Part shown: in pieces, positions 36,028 through 44,332 of the stretch
Position numbering within the stretch: the stretch's first letter is position 1
Layout: each line of letters opens with the position of its first letter
NCBI RefSeq assembly: GCF_005406215.1
Contig: NZ_NXMA01000010.1
Span: 1 to 64,000 of the forward strand
Direction of reading: 5' to 3'
Length of the DNA stretch: 64,000 nucleotides
Origin: Campylobacter aviculae
GTDB lineage: Bacteria; Campylobacterota; Campylobacteria; Campylobacterales; Campylobacteraceae
Program-made: the position numbers and the translations under genes
Notes under the pieces: model-generated
The model's database searches: none
Seen by the model: only the letters and a program-made list of their open reading frames with translations
Told to the model about the DNA's origin: nothing

Positions 36028-37446
36028 ATGTTCGAAGTAGTTATTGGACTTGAAGTCCATGCTCAACTTAATACTAAAACTAAAATTTTTTGTTCTTGTG
36101 CAACTTCTTTTGGGGAAGAACCTAATATAAATGTTTGTCCAACTTGTTTGGCTTTGCCAGGTGCCTTGCCTGTTTTAAATGAAGAAGCGGTTAAGAAAGC
36201 GATTTTTTTTGGCAAAGCTGTCAATGCTACCATTAATAAAAAAAGTGTTTTTAATCGTAAAAATTATTTTTATCCTGATTTGCCTAAAGCTTATCAAATT
36301 TCTCAATTTGATATCCCTATAGTGGAAAATGGGGAACTTTTTATCAATGTAAATGGTGAAAATAAGCGTATAGGTATTACTAGGGCACATTTAGAGGAAG
36401 ATGCTGGAAAAAATATACATGAAAGTAATTTTTCAAAAGTGGATTTAAATCGTGCGGGAACCCCTTTGCTTGAGATTGTAAGTGAGCCTGAATTAAGAAG
36501 TAGTGATGAAGCGGTTGCTTATCTTAAAAAACTTCACTCTATCATACGTTTTTTAGATATTTCAGACGCTAATATGCAAGAGGGAAGTTTTAGATGTGAT
36601 GCAAATGTAAGCATACGTCCTAAAGGAGATACTAAACTTTACACAAGGGTTGAAATCAAAAATCTTAATTCTTTTCGTTTTATACAAAAAGCAATCGATT
36701 ATGAAGTGAAGCGTCAAAGTGAAGCGTGGGAAGATGGTACTTATGAAAAAGAAGTAGTGCAAGAAACAAGGCTTTTTGATACAAGCAGTTTAACAACCCG
36801 TTCTATGAGAGGAAAAGAAGAAGCTGCAGAATATCGTTATTTTCCAGATCCTGATCTTTTGCCAGTCTTACTTAAAGATGAATTTTTAGAACTTAAAATT
36901 CCAGAATTGCCTGATGAGAAGAAAAAACGTTATATGCAAGAATTAGGCATTAAAGAAAGTGATGCAGAAGTACTTATCAGTTCGCTTGAAATGAGTCGTT
37001 TTTTTGAAAATTTAATTGCTCAAAATTTAAATGCCAAACTTTGTGTTAATTGGTTAAATACAGAATTAATGGGACTTTTAAAAGGGGAATTAACCATAGA
37101 AAATTCTCCAGTAGATGCACAAAAACTTGGAAATCTCATAAAACGTATAGAAGAAGGGGTTATTAGCGCAAAAGCAGGTAAAGAGGTTTTGGCTTATGTG
37201 TTTGAAAACACTGAAATAAGTATCGATGAAGCTATTGATAAATTAGGGCTTAAGCAAGTGAGTGATGATTCAGCGATCGAAGTTGTTATTGAAAAAATTT
37301 TAAATGAAAATGCCGATAAAGTTACAGAATATAAAAGCGGAAAAGATAAACTCTTTGGCTTTTTTGTAGGTCAAGTGATGAAAGAGGGAAAAGGAGCTTT
37401 TAATCCTGCTAAAGTGAATGAAATTTTAAAATCAAAGCTTGGATAA
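36028..37446 (+). CDS. gatB: Aspartyl/glutamyl-tRNA amidotransferase subunit B
   Basis: Kinase/transamidation subunit of GatCAB, which turns Glu-tRNA(Gln) and Asp-tRNA(Asn) into the correct amides. [22 protein letters not shown] begins the protein. Zinc-type cysteines lie in CSCATSF and [23 protein letters not shown] is at about 141-154, and the helical YqeY-like tail binds tRNA. The length of 472 residues is normal. CAAGGA precedes the ATG. gpsA starts on its final base. Confidence 0.96.
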   Translation: MFEVVIGLEVHAQLNTKTKIFCSCATSFGEEPNINVCPTCLALPGALPVLNEEAVKKAIFFGKAVNATINKKSVFNRKNYFYPDLPKAYQISQFDIPIVENGELFINVNGENKRIGITRAHLEEDAGKNIHESNFSKVDLNRAGTPLLEIVSEPELRSSDEAVAYLKKLHSIIRFLDISDANMQEGSFRCDANVSIRPKGDTKLYTRVEIKNLNSFRFIQKAIDYEVKRQSEAWEDGTYEKEVVQETRLFDTSSLTTRSMRGKEEAAEYRYFPDPDLLPVLLKDEFLELKIPELPDEKKKRYMQELGIKESDAEVLISSLEMSRFFENLIAQNLNAKLCVNWLNTELMGLLKGELTIENSPVDAQKLGNLIKRIEEGVISAKAGKEVLAYVFENTEISIDEAIDKLGLKQVSDDSAIEVVIEKILNENADKVTEYKSGKDKLFGFFVGQVMKEGKGAFNPAKVNEILKSKLG

Positions 37447-38342
37447 TGAGTAAAATTGCGGTTATTGGTGCTGGAAAATGGGGCAGTGCCTTACATCATG
37501 CTTTGAGTATTAAAAATATTTGTTTAATTACTTCTCGTTCAAAGCGAGATTTAGCTGATTTTGTGGATTTAGATACAGCGTTAAAGTGTGATTATCTTGT
37601 TTTTGCTTTGAGTTCCCAAGAGATACATCTTTGGCTTAAAGAACATTTTAAAAATCAAGGTCAGAAAATTTTAATTGCCTCTAAAGGAATAGAAACTTCC
37701 ACTTGTCAATTTTTAGATGAGATTTTTTTTGAGTTTGTTGATAAAGAACAAGTTTGTGTATTAAGCGGCCCTTCTTTTGCGGCTGAAGTAATGCAAGATC
37801 TTCCTTGTGCTTTAGTAATCAGTGGTTTCAATCGTGAAGTTTGTCAAGAATTTGCCGATTTTTTCCCCGATTTTATAAAAACATATACGGATGATGATGT
37901 AAGGGGGGCAGAAATTTGCGGAGCCTATAAGAATGTTTTAGCGATCGCTAGTGGCGTGAGTGATGGCTTGAGTTTGGGAAATAATGCCAGAGCATCTCTT
38001 ATTTCAAGAGGACTTATAGAGATGCATCGTTTTGGAAATTTTTTTGGAGCAAAAGAAGAAACTTTTTTAGGACTTGGTGGTGCGGGGGATTTATTTTTAA
38101 CAGCTTCAAGTCAGCTTTCTAGAAATTATCGTGTGGGTTTAGCTTTGGCAAAAAATCAAAAATTAGAGGATATCTTAAAAGATTTGGGTGAAGTAGCTGA
38201 AGGAGTAAAAACAGCTTATGCTATAGAAAAAATAGCTTTAAAAAATAAAATTTATACACCCATAGTTAGTAAAGTAGTAGAAATTTTGCAAGGAAAAAAC
38301 GCGAAAGTGGCGGTTCAGGAATTGTTAAAAGCTAAAAAATAG
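37446..38342 (+). CDS. gpsA: Glycerol-3-phosphate dehydrogenase (NAD(P)+)
   Basis: Makes sn-glycerol-3-phosphate from dihydroxyacetone phosphate for phospholipids. The nucleotide-binding loop is IGAGKWGSALHHAL (about 6-19). SGPSFAAEV holds the conserved substrate block, the catalytic lysine lies in GAYKNVLAIASG (about 160-171), and LGGAGDLFLTASSQLSRNYRVG follows. At 298 residues it is slightly short but complete. It shares its first base with the gatB stop. Confidence 0.95.
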   Translation: MSKIAVIGAGKWGSALHHALSIKNICLITSRSKRDLADFVDLDTALKCDYLVFALSSQEIHLWLKEHFKNQGQKILIASKGIETSTCQFLDEIFFEFVDKEQVCVLSGPSFAAEVMQDLPCALVISGFNREVCQEFADFFPDFIKTYTDDDVRGAEICGAYKNVLAIASGVSDGLSLGNNARASLISRGLIEMHRFGNFFGAKEETFLGLGGAGDLFLTASSQLSRNYRVGLALAKNQKLEDILKDLGEVAEGVKTAYAIEKIALKNKIYTPIVSKVVEILQGKNAKVAVQELLKAKK

Positions 38343-38350
38343 GAGTTAAA

Positions 38351-39523
38351 ATGCTTATTAAGAATGCAAAAATTTATGGTAAAGAGTTGCAGGATGTTTT
38401 AATTCAAAATGGAAAAATTGTAAAAATAGATTTTAATCTAGAGAGTGATGAAATTTTAGACGCTAAAGGAATGACTTTACTTCCTTCTTTTGTAGATCTA
38501 AATGTTAGTTTAAAAGATGATAAATTTTCTTTAGATCATTTAGAGTTTTTAGAACGCGAATGTTTAGAGAATGGTTTTAGTGCGATTATTTTGCGTGATT
38601 GTATGGATTTTGATGAAGAAATTTTTTCGCTTTTTTTGCAAAATTTAAAAAATAAAGATTTGATGATTTTACCAAGCATACGTGCTTTAGATACTCAAGG
38701 GAAAATTAAAAATTTAGCCACACTTTTAAATAAAGGCGCAAATGCTTTAGAATTTCAAAGCTCTAGCGATACAAATTTTTTACGCGTGGTTATGCAATAC
38801 GCTTTAATGAAAGAAAAGGCTATTTTTGTTCGATGTGATGATAAGAATTTTGATGATAATGGCGTAATGAATGATTGTGAGACGAGTTTTAAGTTAGGAC
38901 TCATAGGAATGAGTGCGGTTGCAGAAACTAGCGAAGTTGCTAAAATAAAAGAAATAGCTAGATTTTACGGTGTAAAAGTGATTTATGATCTGCTTAGCCT
39001 CAAAAGATCTTTTGAAATTTTAGATCAAAATGATCTTAAACTCGTAAGCATACACCATTTGATTAAAGATGATAATGCTTGTGAGAATTTTAATACAGCA
39101 GCAAAGCTAAACCCACCTTTAAGAAGTGTAGAGGATAGACAGGCTTTGAAAGAATTTTTAAAGGAAGGAAAAATTCAATTTTTAACTTCTATGCATAGTC
39201 CTAAGTCTGCTTATTTAAAAGAATTAGCTTTTGATGAGGCAGCTTTTGGAATCGACGGGATATCTGATTTTATCAGTCTTTGTTACACCTTTTTTATTAA
39301 AGATGGTTTTTTAACCTGGAAAGAACTTTGCAATTTTACAAGTAAAAATCCTAATGAATTTTTGGGCTTGAATGCTGGAGTTATTGAAGTAGGAAAAGAT
39401 GCTAATCTAGTACTTATAGATGAAAATGAAAAAAATTCTACTCCAAAAAGTTTGCTTTATAAAAATGATAAATTATTTGGAAAAATTAAAATGCATATGA
39501 TTAAAGGTAGGATATTAAAATAA
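38351..39523 (+). CDS. pyrC2: Dihydroorotase-like protein lacking metal ligands (PyrC2/PyrC')
   Basis: An amidohydrolase of the type I dihydroorotase fold, 390 residues. The family motif KLNPPLRSVEDRQALKEFLKEGKI (about 253-276) is kept. However, the first metal motif, normally VDxHxH, reads VDLNVSL (about 49-55), and the later DHAPH reads MHSPK. Zinc binding and catalysis are therefore unlikely. Inactive dihydroorotases (PyrC') are known in Pseudomonas as structural partners of aspartate transcarbamoylase; a similar role is inferred. It corresponds to Cj1195c. TAGGAG precedes the ATG. A hairpin terminator follows. Confidence 0.85.
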   Translation: MLIKNAKIYGKELQDVLIQNGKIVKIDFNLESDEILDAKGMTLLPSFVDLNVSLKDDKFSLDHLEFLERECLENGFSAIILRDCMDFDEEIFSLFLQNLKNKDLMILPSIRALDTQGKIKNLATLLNKGANALEFQSSSDTNFLRVVMQYALMKEKAIFVRCDDKNFDDNGVMNDCETSFKLGLIGMSAVAETSEVAKIKEIARFYGVKVIYDLLSLKRSFEILDQNDLKLVSIHHLIKDDNACENFNTAAKLNPPLRSVEDRQALKEFLKEGKIQFLTSMHSPKSAYLKELAFDEAAFGIDGISDFISLCYTFFIKDGFLTWKELCNFTSKNPNEFLGLNAGVIEVGKDANLVLIDENEKNSTPKSLLYKNDKLFGKIKMHMIKGRILK

Positions 39524-39547
39524 TTATTTTTATTCAAAATCCAATTT

Positions 39548-39589
39548 AATTTTTGCTAAAAGTTTATTTAGATATTTTTAGCAAAAATT
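39548..39589 (+). terminator. Terminator between pyrC2 and the Pit transporter
   Basis: AATTTTTGCTAAAA and TTTTAGCAAAAATT make a perfect 14-bp stem with a 14-base loop, followed by TTTTATTC. Both flanking genes converge on it, so it may work in both directions. Confidence 0.8.
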
Positions 39590-39625
39590 TTTTATTCTTT
39601 CTAAAAGCCCTTGTGTATGTTTAGG

Positions 39626-41152
39626 TTAAATTGCTAAAGCCAATTTAAATCCTAAAAATACAATGGCTGCCATAATTCCTGCAGCAGGTAAGGTAATAAT
39701 CCAAGCCAAACCTATAGGCTTCATTAATACCCAATTCGCATTTTTATTATATATTCCTATACCTAAAATTGCACCAATTAAAATATGAGTAGAACTTACT
39801 GGAATTCCAAATTGAGTGGCTAAAAGTATAACAATACTAGCTCCAAGTTCAGCGCTAAAACCTGTCGTAGGTTTGATAGTGGCTAATTTTGATCCTACAG
39901 TAGCAATCACTTCTTTTCCTAAAAACCAAAGTCCTGCAACTAAAGCAACTCCAAACATAGCCATAGCGGCAAAAGGGATAGGGGAGTTTGCATTGATTGT
40001 TGCATTTTTAAGAACGTCTAAAATTGCCGCAAAGGGACCAATGGCATTAGCTATATCATTAGCACCATGAGAAAAAGCAAAGCTTGATGCGGTAAAAATT
40101 TGAAACCAAGAAAAAAGTCTATCTGTAGTTTTATTGAGTTCATTTTTTTTCACAATTTTAACAATAGCAAAAGTGATAACATAACTAATTGTTCCTAAAA
40201 TTCCTATAATCCAAAAATTTTGTAAAATATCCAAAGTACTAACGTTATTTAGCCCTTTAAATAAAAACATTGCAGCTATAATGGCTGCACTAATACACGC
40301 AACAATTGGCATGTGTGTTTTTAAGACTGAATAAATATCTATATTTTTTTCTTTTTCTTTAAATTCCTTAATTTTACTTTTATAAAAATTACTTTCTTGC
40401 TCCTCATCATCTAAGGCTATAGCTGAAAGTTCTTTAATTTGTTCTTCTACTGATTTGCTTTTAAGATTTGATAAATAATTTTCTTTGAATCTTTTTTTAT
40501 CTTTTTTTACATTTTTCAAATCTTCGCTTAATTTTTCAGAGGGTTTTAGTATATTTTTATCTATATAAGAATAAATAAGATAAGCTACAAGTCCTCCCAA
40601 AAGAGGAGAGGCAACCCAAGATATAGCAATTTTTACAATTCCACTCCATTTTACCATAGAAAGAGTTTGCGTTCCATCAAATTCTAAAAGTCCCATCATG
40701 ATACTAGCACCGACAATACCACCCACTATGCTATGAGTAGTGGATACAGGCAAACCTTTTTTTGTAGCTATAAATATCCAAAGTCCAGAACTAAGAAGAG
40801 CTGCTAACATAATAGCAACAAAAAGCATAGGATTAAATTCTTTAGGAAAAGAAACTATTCCGCTACGTATAGTTTGTGTAACTTCAGCTCCGGCAAAGAT
40901 GGCTCCACTTAACTCAAAAACCGCAGCTATAATAAGAGCTTGTTTTATAGTAACTGTTTTAGCTCCAACACTTGTTCCAAAAGAATTGGCTACATCATTA
41001 CCACCTATATTAAAAGCCATAAATATACCGAAAATAGAAGCGAGTATAAAGAGTATAAATTGGTGTTGAGATATGTATCCAAATCCCCAAATAATAAAAG
41101 CAATTACACTAATAATAAATATAATAAATGCTACAATATTATCTTTTTGCAT
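39626..41152 (-). CDS. Pit-family inorganic phosphate transporter
   Basis: A low-affinity phosphate (metal-phosphate:H+) symporter of the inner membrane with 508 residues and about ten to eleven membrane segments. The two inverted repeats carry the signature GGNDVANSFGTSVGAKTVT (about 50-68) and GANDIANAIGPFAA (about 360-373); ISSTH-like blocks PVSTTHSIVGGIVG and PVSSTHILIGAILG follow each. A charged cytoplasmic loop of about 90 residues lies between. AAAGGT precedes the ATG. It corresponds to Cj1194. Transcribed alone from a clear promoter. Confidence 0.93.
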   Translation of the reverse strand: MQKDNIVAFIIFIISVIAFIIWGFGYISQHQFILFILASIFGIFMAFNIGGNDVANSFGTSVGAKTVTIKQALIIAAVFELSGAIFAGAEVTQTIRSGIVSFPKEFNPMLFVAIMLAALLSSGLWIFIATKKGLPVSTTHSIVGGIVGASIMMGLLEFDGTQTLSMVKWSGIVKIAISWVASPLLGGLVAYLIYSYIDKNILKPSEKLSEDLKNVKKDKKRFKENYLSNLKSKSVEEQIKELSAIALDDEEQESNFYKSKIKEFKEKEKNIDIYSVLKTHMPIVACISAAIIAAMFLFKGLNNVSTLDILQNFWIIGILGTISYVITFAIVKIVKKNELNKTTDRLFSWFQIFTASSFAFSHGANDIANAIGPFAAILDVLKNATINANSPIPFAAMAMFGVALVAGLWFLGKEVIATVGSKLATIKPTTGFSAELGASIVILLATQFGIPVSSTHILIGAILGIGIYNKNANWVLMKPIGLAWIITLPAAGIMAAIVFLGFKLALAI

Positions 41153-41184
41153 TCAATAACCTTTAGGTATTTTTTCAACGTTTA

Positions 41185-41213
41185 ATTATACCTTTATAAT
41201 TTTAAAAATGCAA
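41185..41213 (-). promoter_or_regulatory. Promoter of the Pit transporter
   Basis: On the minus strand TTGCAT (41208-41213) and TATAAT (41185-41190) are 17 bases apart. The -10 ends about 33 bases before the start codon. No Pho-box-like direct repeats were noticed. Confidence 0.65.
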
Positions 41214-41253
41214 ATCTTAAGAAATTTTTATTTTAGTATAATAAAATTTATAT

Positions 41254-41259
41254 TAGAAT
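41254..41259 (+). promoter_or_regulatory. -10 box of the barrel-protein gene
   Basis: TAGAAT in ATATTAGAATAAC, 21 bases before the ATG at 41280. It faces away from the Pit promoter in the same 127-base gap. Confidence 0.5.
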
Positions 41260-41279
41260 AACATTTTCAAGGAAAATGA

Positions 41280-42089
41280 ATGGTTAAAAATGCTTTGTAT
41301 TTATTAATTTCCTTTTCTTTGTTAAATGCTACTGAATTGGAAAATACTTTAGTAAATAATAATCATTGGCATAGTTTTGATATACAATCTGTAAAAAAAC
41401 CACCAAGGATTCAAGAGAAAAATTTAGACATTTCAAGTGGTTTAAATAATTTGTTATCAAAGGCTTTAGAAAATAGAAATGGTATCGATACGACCGATGG
41501 TTTATTAGATCTTCAAAATGAAATTTTGTGGCTTAAAAATTTAAATTCAATCTACGAAAGCGACAATGATTCTTTGCTTTTTCAAAAAGAAATTTTTTTA
41601 ACACAAAATGGATATAATTATTATTCTAGCGGTCTAGTCAATCGTTATAAGAAAGATGCTTTTTTATTTGGTTTAAATGGATTTATTGATAGGCAAGAAG
41701 ATCAACAAAACGATATTAAAAGTTTTGGCGCAGAATTTGGTTATAGCAATTGCATTAAAGCCTATGGTAATTATTATATTTTAGATGAAATAGAAAAAAG
41801 TTTTCAACTAGGCGTTAGTTTTATTGATCCTACATATAGCGTTCTTACTTTTGATGTGATTAAAGATGAAGAAAAAACTAATTATCAGTTGATTTATTCT
41901 CCTTATAGTATTTTTAATTTAAGTTTAACACGTCGTATTTACACTAATGTAGATGTTGATAATGATATAGTGGTGCAGTTAGGATTTAATTTCAATTTTA
42001 GAAAAAGTTTTTTAAAACAGCTTCATAAACAAGATAATATTTTCCAAGAAATCAATCGTTATGATTTCCTGGAAAGAAGAATTTATTAA
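41280..42089 (+). CDS. Exported protein, probable short outer-membrane beta-barrel
   Basis: A 269-residue protein with a signal peptide (about MVKNALYLLISFSLLNA). After a polar stretch, residues about 110-260 show alternating, amphipathic strands (NYYSSGLVNRYKKDAFLFGLNGFIDR, SFGAEFGYSNCIKAYGNYY, FQLGVSFIDPTYSVLTFDV, DIVVQLGFNFNF) like an outer-membrane barrel. The end, RYDFLERRIY, recalls the close of intimin/invasin-type barrels (RxDxVxRNNxI), but no passenger domain follows. It corresponds to Cj1193c, described only as periplasmic. Its stop shares TTAA with the convergent dctA stop. The barrel call is inference. Confidence 0.7.
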   Translation: MVKNALYLLISFSLLNATELENTLVNNNHWHSFDIQSVKKPPRIQEKNLDISSGLNNLLSKALENRNGIDTTDGLLDLQNEILWLKNLNSIYESDNDSLLFQKEIFLTQNGYNYYSSGLVNRYKKDAFLFGLNGFIDRQEDQQNDIKSFGAEFGYSNCIKAYGNYYILDEIEKSFQLGVSFIDPTYSVLTFDVIKDEEKTNYQLIYSPYSIFNLSLTRRIYTNVDVDNDIVVQLGFNFNFRKSFLKQLHKQDNIFQEINRYDFLERRIY

Positions 42090-43462
42090 CTCATTCCTGC
42101 ATTATGAAATTTTTCTGGATTATCCATAGCGTAACGGAATTTTTCCCAATCAATTTGTTTATCCCAAATTGAAACAATTAAAGCCGCGACACTATTACCG
42201 CAAAGATTTCCAACCGCTCTCATTTCAGACATAAATTTATCAACACCTAAAAGAACACCTATGGCAGCAACTGGCAATACCTGTGCTAAAGTAGCGTTTG
42301 CTTCAGATATTTCCATATTTCCTAAAGCTGCTAAAGTGCTACCTAAAACTATAAATCCAGATCCCGTAACACCTACAGCACCTTTTGAAGCTATCATAAG
42401 AACGATTAGAATGCTAATTTCGTGCGCTAAGGTTAGATTGACATTGAAGGCTTGCGCTAGGAATATTAAACTCATAGCTAGATAAATATTGGTACAATCA
42501 AGATTAAAGCTATATCCTGTTGGCAATACTAATCCAACAGTAGCTTTAGAAAGTCCAGCTTTTTCTAATTTTCTCATCAAAGGAGCAAGAGCTGATTCGC
42601 TTGAACTTGTAGCAAAAACAATCAAAACTTCCCTAGAGATAAATCTCATAAATTTGAAAATATTAACCTTAGCTAAATAGCAAATAATCCCTAAAATTCC
42701 AAATATAAAAACAAGACAAGAAATCAGCATTACCAAAAGTAAATAAGCAAGATTAATTAAAGAACCAATCCCATATTGTGCTATAAGAACGGCCATTGCA
42801 GAAAAAGCTGCTATAGGACTAAAATACATTATAATTTGTAAAATTTTAAAAACAAAATTTTGTAAAACTTCTAATACCCTTTGTATGGCTTGTTTGTCTT
42901 CATTTCTCATTAAGGAAATAATCAAAGCCGTAACAACAGCAATAACCAAGACTTGTATCGTTTTACCTTCGGTAAAAGGAGTAATGATATCTGTTGGCAT
43001 AGCGTCTTTTAAAATATGCATGATTTCTGATTCTGCGCTTACTTCTGTAGTTTGAGAAATATATTTTTGAACACTTTTTGTATCAAGTTGATTAGGATCA
43101 AGATTCATCCCGTGCCCTGGTTGCATCACATTTGCCATAAAAATTCCTATAGCCAAAGCCAAAGTACTTACCACTTCAAAATAAATAACAGCTTTAGCAC
43201 CTATACTTCCAACTTTTTTTAAACTTTCAAGACTAATAATTCCTAAAACCAAGGTTACAAAAATAATAGGTCCTATTAGAACTTTTAAAGATTTGATAAA
43301 ATATTCAACACCAGGTTTGCTTGCTATAGCCAATTCTTTATCCACATAGCCAAGTATAACACCTGCAACAATACCCGCAATTACCCAAAAACCTAAGCTT
43401 TTAAGTATTCGTTTATATAAAGGCGGTTTAATTTCCGCAAAAGTTTGACTTAAGGTTTCCAA
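42086..43462 (-). CDS. dctA: C4-dicarboxylate:cation symporter DctA
   Basis: Takes up succinate, fumarate, malate and aspartate with H+ or Na+ across the inner membrane (DAACS family). The 458 residues contain the hairpin and signature blocks of the family: ATSSSESALAPLMRKLEKAGLSK (serine-rich loop), LPTGYSFNLDCTNIYLA, GSGFIVLGSTLAALG and GVDKFMSEMRAVGNLCGNSVAALI. AAGGAG precedes the ATG. Upstream, TAAGAT with TGC and TAGAAT are possible -10 boxes. It corresponds to Cj1192. C4-dicarboxylates are major fuels for this asaccharolytic group. Confidence 0.95.
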   Translation of the reverse strand: METLSQTFAEIKPPLYKRILKSLGFWVIAGIVAGVILGYVDKELAIASKPGVEYFIKSLKVLIGPIIFVTLVLGIISLESLKKVGSIGAKAVIYFEVVSTLALAIGIFMANVMQPGHGMNLDPNQLDTKSVQKYISQTTEVSAESEIMHILKDAMPTDIITPFTEGKTIQVLVIAVVTALIISLMRNEDKQAIQRVLEVLQNFVFKILQIIMYFSPIAAFSAMAVLIAQYGIGSLINLAYLLLVMLISCLVFIFGILGIICYLAKVNIFKFMRFISREVLIVFATSSSESALAPLMRKLEKAGLSKATVGLVLPTGYSFNLDCTNIYLAMSLIFLAQAFNVNLTLAHEISILIVLMIASKGAVGVTGSGFIVLGSTLAALGNMEISEANATLAQVLPVAAIGVLLGVDKFMSEMRAVGNLCGNSVAALIVSIWDKQIDWEKFRYAMDNPEKFHNAGMS

Positions 43463-43556
43463 AAAAACTCCTTATAAATTTAAGATATTCTAAATTTTGC
43501 TTTAATAAAATCTTAGCAAAAATAATAAAATATAAACTAAAAAATAGGATTAAATT

Positions 43557-43586
43557 TTGACAAAAAATTAATTTTTTGACTATAAT
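43557..43586 (+). promoter_or_regulatory. Near-consensus promoter of the cetC-cetA-cetB cluster
   Basis: TTGACA (43557-43562) and TATAAT (43581-43586) are both perfect hexamers, 18 bases apart. The predicted start near 43593 leaves a leader of about 105 bases before cetC. The 235-base gap between dctA and cetC holds this promoter, the dctA promoter region and the inverted repeat at 43605-43649. Confidence 0.65.
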
Positions 43587-43604
43587 GTTACAAAAATTCT
43601 CAAT

Positions 43605-43649
43605 TAATACAATTTAAAATTAATTATATATTGATGTTATATTGTATTA
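43605..43649 (+). repeat. Inverted repeat in the cetC leader
   Basis: TAATACAAT (43605-43613) and ATTGTATTA (43641-43649) are perfect 9-base inverted arms separated by 27 bases. In RNA they could form a weak hairpin; in DNA they could be a dyad for a regulator. A/T richness makes chance occurrence plausible. Confidence 0.4.
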
Positions 43650-43697
43650 GAATTTTATGATTATTAATTTATGTATAGAAAGGATGTTATTATAGTT

Positions 43698-44198
43698 ATG
43701 GAAGAAAAAGAAATAGTATTAGATAGTAATGCTTTGATTACTTCAAAGACGGATCTTAAGGGAGATATTATTTATGCTAATGATGATTTTTTAAAATACG
43801 CAGGCTATACAATGGATGAACTATTGTATAAACCCCATAGCATTATAAGACATGAAGATATGCCTAGAACGGTTTTTAAATGCCTATGGGATTATATACA
43901 AAAAGGTGATGAAATTTTTGCTTTTGTGAAGAATAAGGCTAAAGATGGAAGATTTTATTGGGTTTTTGCAAATATAACTCCATCTTTTGATATGGATGGT
44001 AATATTATTAATTACTATTCTGTTCGACGTGCTCCAAATCGAAAAGCTTTGCCTGTTATAGAAGATGTTTATAGAATCTTAAGGGAAAAAGAAAAACAAG
44101 GCGGTATGAAAGCTGGACTTGAAGCTTTGACCGAAATTGTCGATTCATATAAGGTTACATACAATCAACTTGTTTTTGATTTACAAGAGAATTACTAA
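43698..44198 (+). CDS. cetC: PAS-domain protein, CetB paralogue (CetC)
   Basis: A 166-residue single-PAS protein closely similar to CetB two genes on: both read ALITSKTDLKG / LITSKTDLKG, then YANxDFLKYA, DMPRTVFKxLWDYI/V and YYWVFAN/FYWVFAN. Such Aer-type PAS domains bind FAD and report redox state to a chemoreceptor. I start at MEEKEIV (43698) because it aligns with CetB; an open frame reaches 43671 without ribosome site, and AAAGGA lies 15 bases upstream, rather far. It corresponds to Cj1191c. Confidence 0.85.
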   Translation: MEEKEIVLDSNALITSKTDLKGDIIYANDDFLKYAGYTMDELLYKPHSIIRHEDMPRTVFKCLWDYIQKGDEIFAFVKNKAKDGRFYWVFANITPSFDMDGNIINYYSVRRAPNRKALPVIEDVYRILREKEKQGGMKAGLEALTEIVDSYKVTYNQLVFDLQENY

Positions 44199-44312
44199 TT
44201 TTAGATTAATTGATATTTAAGTTTATCATAGATAAAATTATTATTTAAATCATTTTTAGTTTGAAGATGGTTTTGTTAAGGTTAAATGAAATTTGAGAAA
44301 ACAAAGAGATGA

Positions 44313-44322
44313 GGGGGGGGGG
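44313..44322 (+). repeat. Poly-G tract (10 G) in the cetA leader
   Basis: Ten G lie ten bases before the cetA ATG. An ATG at 44309 sits just upstream and, with exactly ten G, is in frame with cetA (it would add MRGGGIVN). With nine or eleven G it is out of frame. The tract with its GAG start may also act as, or displace, the ribosome site, since no other Shine-Dalgarno sequence is visible. Confidence 0.85.
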
Positions 44323-44332
44323 TATAGTCAAT

